DNA from: CAYMUN01 sp964393835
GTDB taxonomy: Bacteria; Patescibacteriota; Saccharimonadia; Saccharimonadales; UBA4665
NCBI GenBank assembly: GCA_964393835.1
Contig: CAYMUN010000007.1
Span: 1-55,605 of the forward strand
Direction of reading: 5' to 3'
DNA: 55,605 bases
Made by a program: the position numbers and the translations under genes
In this document: positions 50,865-55,605 of the stretch, in pieces
How the letters are laid out: each line of letters opens with the position of its first letter
Numbering within the stretch: the first letter of the stretch is position 1
The notes under the pieces: generated by a model
Told to the model about the DNA's origin: nothing
The model's input: the letters and a program-made list of their open reading frames with translations, nothing else
Database searches by the model: none

Positions 50865-51044
50865 CTACTGCAAGTGCACGAAGTACGTCAGGATGGTGTA
50901 AAAGAAGATCGTTGTTATAAAAAAAACTACCCCGACCGTTGTCCAGACGTTGGTACTATTACCATAACCTATGCGCCGGCCCATTTTTGAGTAGACAAAG
51001 GCAGCGACGCCAGCTCCAAAAAATAATGCGTACAGTTTATTCAT
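50865..51044 (-). CDS. Small two-helix membrane protein
   Basis: A 59-residue frame (MNKLYALFFGAGVAAFVYSK, then GRRIGYGNSTNVWTT, then a helix VGVVFFITTIFFYTILTYF) with two membrane segments around a basic loop, ending at TAG 50865-50867. A TATACT (51054-51059) lies 9 nt before the ATG. It sits between the XRE-HAD and HIT genes on the same strand. Function unknown. It is shorter than usual ORF cut-offs but its residue pattern is convincing. Confidence 0.65.
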   Translation of the reverse strand: MNKLYALFFGAGVAAFVYSKMGRRIGYGNSTNVWTTVGVVFFITTIFFYTILTYFVHLQ

Positions 51045-51059
51045 ACAGTGGTTAGTATA

Positions 51060-51452
51060 CTAAAATGCCAGTTTTTTAGCCATCTCGGCCAGAGCGGCAT
51101 GATCGGGTTTGGCCGCCTGGTCGGGTATATAGCGTGATTCCTCTGAAGTTGAAAAAGGATAGACGTGGACATGAGCATGGGGCACGTCAATGCCGATCAC
51201 CACTTCACCGACGTAGGGCCGCCGCAACACCTCTCGAAGTCGCAGGGCAACCTTTTTAACCGTCCGCATGACCGCCTGATAATCCTCGTCCTCCAGATCC
51301 CATACAAACTCCACCTGTTTTTTAGGCACCACCAGGGTATGCCCAGGCTGCTTTGGGTGAATATCCAAAAAAGCAAAGGTCTTATCATCTTCATAAATCT
51401 TATAGGCAGGAATCTCGCCCCGGATAATCTTACTAAAAATACTATCTTCCAC
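51060..51452 (-). CDS. HIT-family protein
   Basis: A 130-residue histidine-triad nucleotide hydrolase/transferase (Hint-like): DSIFSKIIRGEIPAYKIYED, HPKQPGHTLVVPKKQ, and the triad VPHAHVHVYPF. It hydrolyses adenosine 5'-phosphoramidates or similar. The start is GTG at 51452 (VEDSIFSK), 7 nt after a TATACT (51460-51465), a leaderless GTG; a nearby ATG is in another frame. Confidence 0.95.
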   Translation of the reverse strand: MEDSIFSKIIRGEIPAYKIYEDDKTFAFLDIHPKQPGHTLVVPKKQVEFVWDLEDEDYQAVMRTVKKVALRLREVLRRPYVGEVVIGIDVPHAHVHVYPFSTSEESRYIPDQAAKPDHAALAEMAKKLAF

Positions 51453-51562
51453 ATCCCTTAGTATAACGGGGCAGGGAAGCTTTATTAAATCCTCCTTAAT
51501 TTTGCGAAAAAGATGGCCGCTTATGCTTTATAAGCAGTTCTTTTTAGCCAATAGTCAGCCCC

Positions 51563-54343
51563 ATGCATAATCAAAAAACTCATTGGCGGGATTTCATGAA
51601 ACACCTGGTATATCTGGTGATCGCCACTGTTGTCTGTGCCGGTTTGCTCAGCTTTATTCTTGTCCACTCTACGGCAGCCCCAAACAGTAGCCCGGCACCC
51701 GCCTGGGCGCAGCCGGGTGCCATGGCTATCCGGCGAGCCAGTCTAGTAACCGGTGCTCAAAATGAACCGACACTTTTTAACAATCTGGACTGTGGAGTGC
51801 TTAGTTTTCGGATAACTGGTAGCGATGCTATGGGCAGCGGCTGTTTTGTCGGTACAATTTTTGGGCTGTTTGACAGTGATAGTGGTCATGTTATTTTTGG
51901 CGGGACTGATGAAGCCTTGCCGTTGATCCCGTATAGTCCGCACCAGATACTGGCGCCTTGGCCGGGAGCGTTACAGCTGGTGAGCCTAGATCCAACCAGC
52001 ACCGACGGTACCTATATTGGGCTCTATCGCAACCCGCTGTTAGTACTCCACGAACAGCGTAACTTAATTGGGGAGTTGCAAGCCAAAAACCTAACGGCGC
52101 CGCCGGATATACCACTAAAAGATTTGGCCGGGCAACGCTTGGTTATTAACCCCCAGACCCTGGCGTTTTCCTCAAGCGGTAGTTGGATGGTGGCAGAAAC
52201 ACTCGGCGGCGCGTTTGTCCGGATTAATTTAGCTACCCTAGATATGACGGCTTTTGCGCCGGCTTTTGGCGCCCAGGGTAGCCCGGGACTATTAAAATCT
52301 CGAGTAGCAGTCAGTGATGATGGGCAGTTTGTGGCTATCATGAATGTCGATGCCGGTTCATTTACAGTCTATGACCTGACAAGCTGCGGGCCGGCAATCG
52401 GTAATTTACGACCCCGGGCTTGCCCCTCGCATGATTATTACGCCTTTGCACAACAACAGATCAGTGGCCTGCAATCAATCCGCCATCTGCGCTTTGTTAA
52501 CGAAGGGCTGTTGAGTTTTGAAGCCATTACCACGGCCCAAGCAACGACTGGTACCTACGAGTTAGCCCCGACTGCTACTATTACTTCGCTCACCGATTAT
52601 ATTGGTCTTGGAGATTCTTATACCTCGGGCGAAGGAGCTTTTGATTATACCGGAGATACTGACAGTGCTGACAACATGTGCCATCTCTCGCGCCATTCCT
52701 ATCCATTATTGCTAACCAACCAGTTATTTAGCGCGGTGGGCGGGCATTCGGTGGCTTGTTCGGGCGCGGTTATCAATGATGTAGGCAGTACCAGCGATAC
52801 CTACCATGGTCAGGTGCGGGGAGTTGCCAGCCTACACGATCTGCAACACAGCCAGACTGCCCTGCTGGAAACAGTGGAGACAAATTTCGTACCTGGATAT
52901 GTCGCCCAGCATCGTTTCGTGAAACGTTGGCAGCCACGCGTCATGACCGTTTCCGTCGGCGGTGACGATATTGGCTTTGGCCAGTTGGTGCAAACTTGCG
53001 TGGTGCCTCATGTTAGCCGGCATCTCAGTGATCATACCTGTTTTAATACTTACGAAGATCGCCTGGAGTTACAAAAATTAATTGACCGCACTATGCCTCG
53101 ATGGACGGCCCTATATCGCCAATTACAGCAAGAATCCCCAGAAACCCGACTCTATGTTATTGGCTATCCCCAGTTATTTGACGATACAGGCAGCTGCGCG
53201 CTAAATGTGGCCCTTGGCAAAAGTGAGTTAGAATTTGCCGCTGCGCTCATCGACTACCTAAATACCGACATCCGTAAGTCGGCTACGGCTGCCAGCGTGG
53301 TCTACGTTGACGTCAGCCAGGCTCTGCATGGGCACCGGCTCTGCGAGACCGCCAGCTACAATGTCGCCATCAATGGCCTGACAGCCGGCCGGGACGCTGG
53401 GCCGTTTGGCGCAAAACTATTCGGCAAAGAGAGCTACCACCCAAACGCGCTGAGCCAAAACCTGATCGAGCAAGCCATTTTGTCACAAACCCATAACCTC
53501 ACCACGGCCTTTACCCCAATCCCCGCCCCAATTGTTTCCTCCAGCTTGCTTCAGGCCCCTAAAACCGGCCGGCCGGTAACCACGCGAGTGCCAAATGCTA
53601 CTATGACCAGCGGGGTAGGCAAGCGCGGGGCCGCGATGCAGGTACATGCCACGGGTCTGCAAGCAGGGCTAAAACCGCAAACTTCTTATGTCGTGCGCTT
53701 AGACGGCCCGTCCGGAATCGCTTTAGGGACTAGCAGCAGCGACGAACAGGGCGATATCAACGCCAGTGTCACTATCCCAGAGACTGTTACGAGTGGCGGG
53801 CATACGATTGATATTACCGGTGAAAACCAGATCGGTGATCCAGTAGATGTCACGCAGCCTATTTTCATACCAAATAGTGACTCTGATAGTGATGGCGATG
53901 GCATCCCCGACACCTTAGATACCTGCCCGGGGGCTATTAATAGCAGCCAAGATACCGATCAGGATGGTAAAGATGATACTTGTGACGAGCTCATTGGGAC
54001 GCCCCCAATGGCAGCTGGCAGCTCCGGCAGTAATAGTGATACATACCACGAGTCTCCCGGCGCGATCCCCAGTAATAATGGATCGCCCCGTATAAGTGCT
54101 AGTAGCCCGCTGGCTGTCCATTCCCCGCCTGCCAGTGCTACCAGACAGCCCATAACAGTCGGTCACTCAACCCCCAAGCCTTATCAAACATCGCAGCCCA
54201 GCTTAGCACCGGAGACCATTGATTGGCGATTTTGGAATAAACTACTAGGCATCTGCTGGCTACTCCTGCTACTCATGGCCGGATTTTGTTTGCGCCAGGC
54301 TATTTGGCAGGCACGCTTGATTGAAACTGTACCAAAAGCCTGA
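51563..54343 (+). CDS. Large surface protein with SGNH hydrolase and Ca-binding TSP3 repeat
   Basis: A 926-residue cell-surface protein. N-terminal anchor/signal at about 13-38 (KHLVYLVIATVVCAGLLSFIL). Residues 40-340 are beta-rich (GHVIFGGTDEALPLIPYS, RLVINPQTLAFSSSG), perhaps a propeller. An SGNH/GDSL hydrolase follows, with LGDSYTSGEGAF (Ser near 352), VSVGGDDIGF (near 467) and ESYHPNALSQN (His near 623), like actinobacterial lipases. Then an Ig-like domain (700-770), a thrombospondin-3 Ca-binding repeat (DSDGDGIPDTLDTCPG, DTDQDGKDDTCDE), a Ser/Pro stalk and a C-terminal helix (LGICWLLLLLMAGFCL). It may deacylate lipid or glycan at the host contact. A start at 51596 is possible. Confidence 0.85.
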   Translation: MHNQKTHWRDFMKHLVYLVIATVVCAGLLSFILVHSTAAPNSSPAPAWAQPGAMAIRRASLVTGAQNEPTLFNNLDCGVLSFRITGSDAMGSGCFVGTIFGLFDSDSGHVIFGGTDEALPLIPYSPHQILAPWPGALQLVSLDPTSTDGTYIGLYRNPLLVLHEQRNLIGELQAKNLTAPPDIPLKDLAGQRLVINPQTLAFSSSGSWMVAETLGGAFVRINLATLDMTAFAPAFGAQGSPGLLKSRVAVSDDGQFVAIMNVDAGSFTVYDLTSCGPAIGNLRPRACPSHDYYAFAQQQISGLQSIRHLRFVNEGLLSFEAITTAQATTGTYELAPTATITSLTDYIGLGDSYTSGEGAFDYTGDTDSADNMCHLSRHSYPLLLTNQLFSAVGGHSVACSGAVINDVGSTSDTYHGQVRGVASLHDLQHSQTALLETVETNFVPGYVAQHRFVKRWQPRVMTVSVGGDDIGFGQLVQTCVVPHVSRHLSDHTCFNTYEDRLELQKLIDRTMPRWTALYRQLQQESPETRLYVIGYPQLFDDTGSCALNVALGKSELEFAAALIDYLNTDIRKSATAASVVYVDVSQALHGHRLCETASYNVAINGLTAGRDAGPFGAKLFGKESYHPNALSQNLIEQAILSQTHNLTTAFTPIPAPIVSSSLLQAPKTGRPVTTRVPNATMTSGVGKRGAAMQVHATGLQAGLKPQTSYVVRLDGPSGIALGTSSSDEQGDINASVTIPETVTSGGHTIDITGENQIGDPVDVTQPIFIPNSDSDSDGDGIPDTLDTCPGAINSSQDTDQDGKDDTCDELIGTPPMAAGSSGSNSDTYHESPGAIPSNNGSPRISASSPLAVHSPPASATRQPITVGHSTPKPYQTSQPSLAPETIDWRFWNKLLGICWLLLLLMAGFCLRQAIWQARLIETVPKA

Positions 54344-54365
54344 GGATTGGATTACAATGAGGGAC

Positions 54366-55505
54366 ATGAATCGGCTACGTCGGGGTTTGGTGTTTATTTT
54401 GGCCTGCTTGTTGCTGGTTTCTCTGCTGGGATTAGCCCTGGCTACCAGTGCCCAGATTAACCTGACCCATCCCGCCAAAATTGAGTCATGGCTCAACCAG
54501 AGCCATTTGTACGATCATTTTGTGAACAGCGTCATCGAGCAGGCCGACAAGTCAGATCAAAACGATCAATCGGGCTCGGTTTCGTTGACTGACGCGGCTG
54601 TCCAAAAGGCTGCCAAATCAGCCTTTTCACCCCAGTTATTACAGCAAAATGTTAATACCTTTTTAGAGAGTAACTACGCCTGGCTAGCGGGCAAGACCGC
54701 CACGCCTGATTTCAAAATCGACCTCACGGCTGCGAAAAAGACTTTTGCCGAGCAAGTCGGCGACTACGTCCGTATCTATACCGCTGGTTTACCTATCTGT
54801 GACGCTGCCCAAATAGCCGCCTTGCAGACTCATCAGCCTGATCCACTGGCCGCCACCTGTCGGCCGCCAAATGTCACGCCGGAAGCCGCCGGTGCCGCGG
54901 TAACTCAAAAACTGGGTAGCAGCGGCGATTTTTTGAGCAATCCGGTCATCACGGCCAGCACAATCAATCCCGAAAACCACGGCCAGCCGCCATATTATAA
55001 AAAACTGTCAAAACTGCCTCAGGCCTATCAGTTGGCCACCAAACTGCCCCTGATTTTTGGTCTGCTGACTCTGCTCACAGCGCTGGGCGCAGTGTATCTC
55101 TCGGCTGGCAAGCGTATCGGTTTGCGGCGCGTCGCCATTTTACTGACAATTTCGGGGATTATACTGGTAGCTATCAAATTTGTAGCCGATTTTGGTTTCC
55201 ACAAAGTAGAACACAAGGTATTTAATAACGCTAACAACGGTCAACTACAGCAGTCACTAACCGAGTTTGCCCACCGCGTGGAATCGGCTCTGGTCAAAAC
55301 CGATCTGCTGTTTGGTATCATCTTTGTTGTCTTGGCAATTGCCGCTTTTGTTGTGCTGTTTCGCACCAGGTCTGCGGATGCTACGACCCAAGAAACATCA
55401 AGCGAGCCTGACGTGACCGAACCCAGTACACCATCCAAGCAACCATCCGGGGAGGCACCAGACCCACAATCCAAAAAGCCCCGGCCGCCACGCCTTATCC
55501 AATAA
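54366..55505 (+). CDS. Polytopic membrane protein with exported domain
   Basis: A 379-residue protein: helix 1 (residues 7-27, LVFILACLLLVSLLGLALA), a large extracytoplasmic domain (30-230, with two cysteines in GLPICDAAQ and LAATCRPP), then three helices (LIFGLLTLLTALGAVYL, VAILLTISGIILVAIKF, LLFGIIFVVLAIAAFVVLF) and a Pro/Ser-rich cytoplasmic tail (EPDVTEPSTPSKQ). No family recognised. The frame opens at 54321, but ATG 54366 (MNRLRRGL) follows TACAAT (54353-54358) by 7 nt and avoids overlap with the SGNH gene. Confidence 0.7.
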   Translation: MNRLRRGLVFILACLLLVSLLGLALATSAQINLTHPAKIESWLNQSHLYDHFVNSVIEQADKSDQNDQSGSVSLTDAAVQKAAKSAFSPQLLQQNVNTFLESNYAWLAGKTATPDFKIDLTAAKKTFAEQVGDYVRIYTAGLPICDAAQIAALQTHQPDPLAATCRPPNVTPEAAGAAVTQKLGSSGDFLSNPVITASTINPENHGQPPYYKKLSKLPQAYQLATKLPLIFGLLTLLTALGAVYLSAGKRIGLRRVAILLTISGIILVAIKFVADFGFHKVEHKVFNNANNGQLQQSLTEFAHRVESALVKTDLLFGIIFVVLAIAAFVVLFRTRSADATTQETSSEPDVTEPSTPSKQPSGEAPDPQSKKPRPPRLIQ

Positions 55506-55511
55506 ATGTAG

Positions 55512-55601
<90 letters not shown>

Positions 55602-55605
55602 GCGA

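Noticed and set aside
50787..50990. A 67-codon plus-strand ORF over the XRE-HAD start region
   Set aside because: It lies antisense to a convincing small membrane protein and has no ribosome site or protein-like pattern.

Overview
The window is bacterial chromosome, coded at high density on both strands, with the standard genetic code: TGA is a true stop (for example dnaG, tsaD and msrB end on it), which argues against the TGA-recoding Gracilibacteria/SR1 lineages. Several features suggest a Candidate Phyla Radiation bacterium, most likely Saccharibacteria (TM7): a DHH-family protein with a long proline-rich tail next to truB, many small orphan membrane proteins, Pro/Gln-rich single-pass proteins, an archaeal-type phosphoglucose/phosphomannose isomerase and streamlined informational genes. 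The phylum call is an inference from gene content. No rRNA, integrase, transposase or CRISPR array is visible, and no gene-free stretch exceeds 300 bases (the longest are 26726-27007, 36189-36449 and 6513-6750).

Layout. 1-6004 (mostly minus): GNAT acetyltransferase, small membrane protein, pnp, rpsO, truB, DHH phosphoesterase. 6171-12782: rpsT, a perfect 25-bp inverted repeat, holA, a trehalose-phosphate synthase/phosphatase fusion, mutM divergent from a DciA-like gene, a HAD hydrolase and two membrane-anchored orphans. 12760-16073: a three-gene operon (75 aa, 214 aa, and an 813-aa GHKL ATPase with Ig-like middle and sigma-70 region 4-like C-terminus) behind a strong promoter with evenly spaced palindromes; this is the best candidate for an undescribed system. 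16182-26725: polA, formyl-THF cyclo-ligase, P-type ATPase, orphan, NMP-kinase-like protein, and dnaG-rpoD. 26854-31644: surface glycan module (two tandem GT-C/TPR paralogues, one frameshifted, plus GtrA and a GT2). 31603-41437: MFS exporter, orn, a redox pair (FMN reductase/HxlR), argS-mscL-msrB, DUF1361, Pgi/Pmi. 41459-55601: groES-groEL under a CIRCE element, murE, tsaD, valS, an XRE-HAD fusion, HIT protein, a large SGNH-hydrolase surface protein, a membrane protein and tRNA-Ser(CGA).

How it works together. Most genes serve replication, translation, RNA turnover, wall synthesis and stress housekeeping. A recurrent signal is a good -10 hexamer ending 6-8 nt before the start codon, so the first genes of transcription units appear to be transcribed as leaderless mRNAs, while internal operon genes carry normal Shine-Dalgarno sequences. 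The 813-aa operon departs from this: it has a TTGACA-17-TATACT promoter, a leader and a strong Shine-Dalgarno, which fits an acquired, tightly controlled module.
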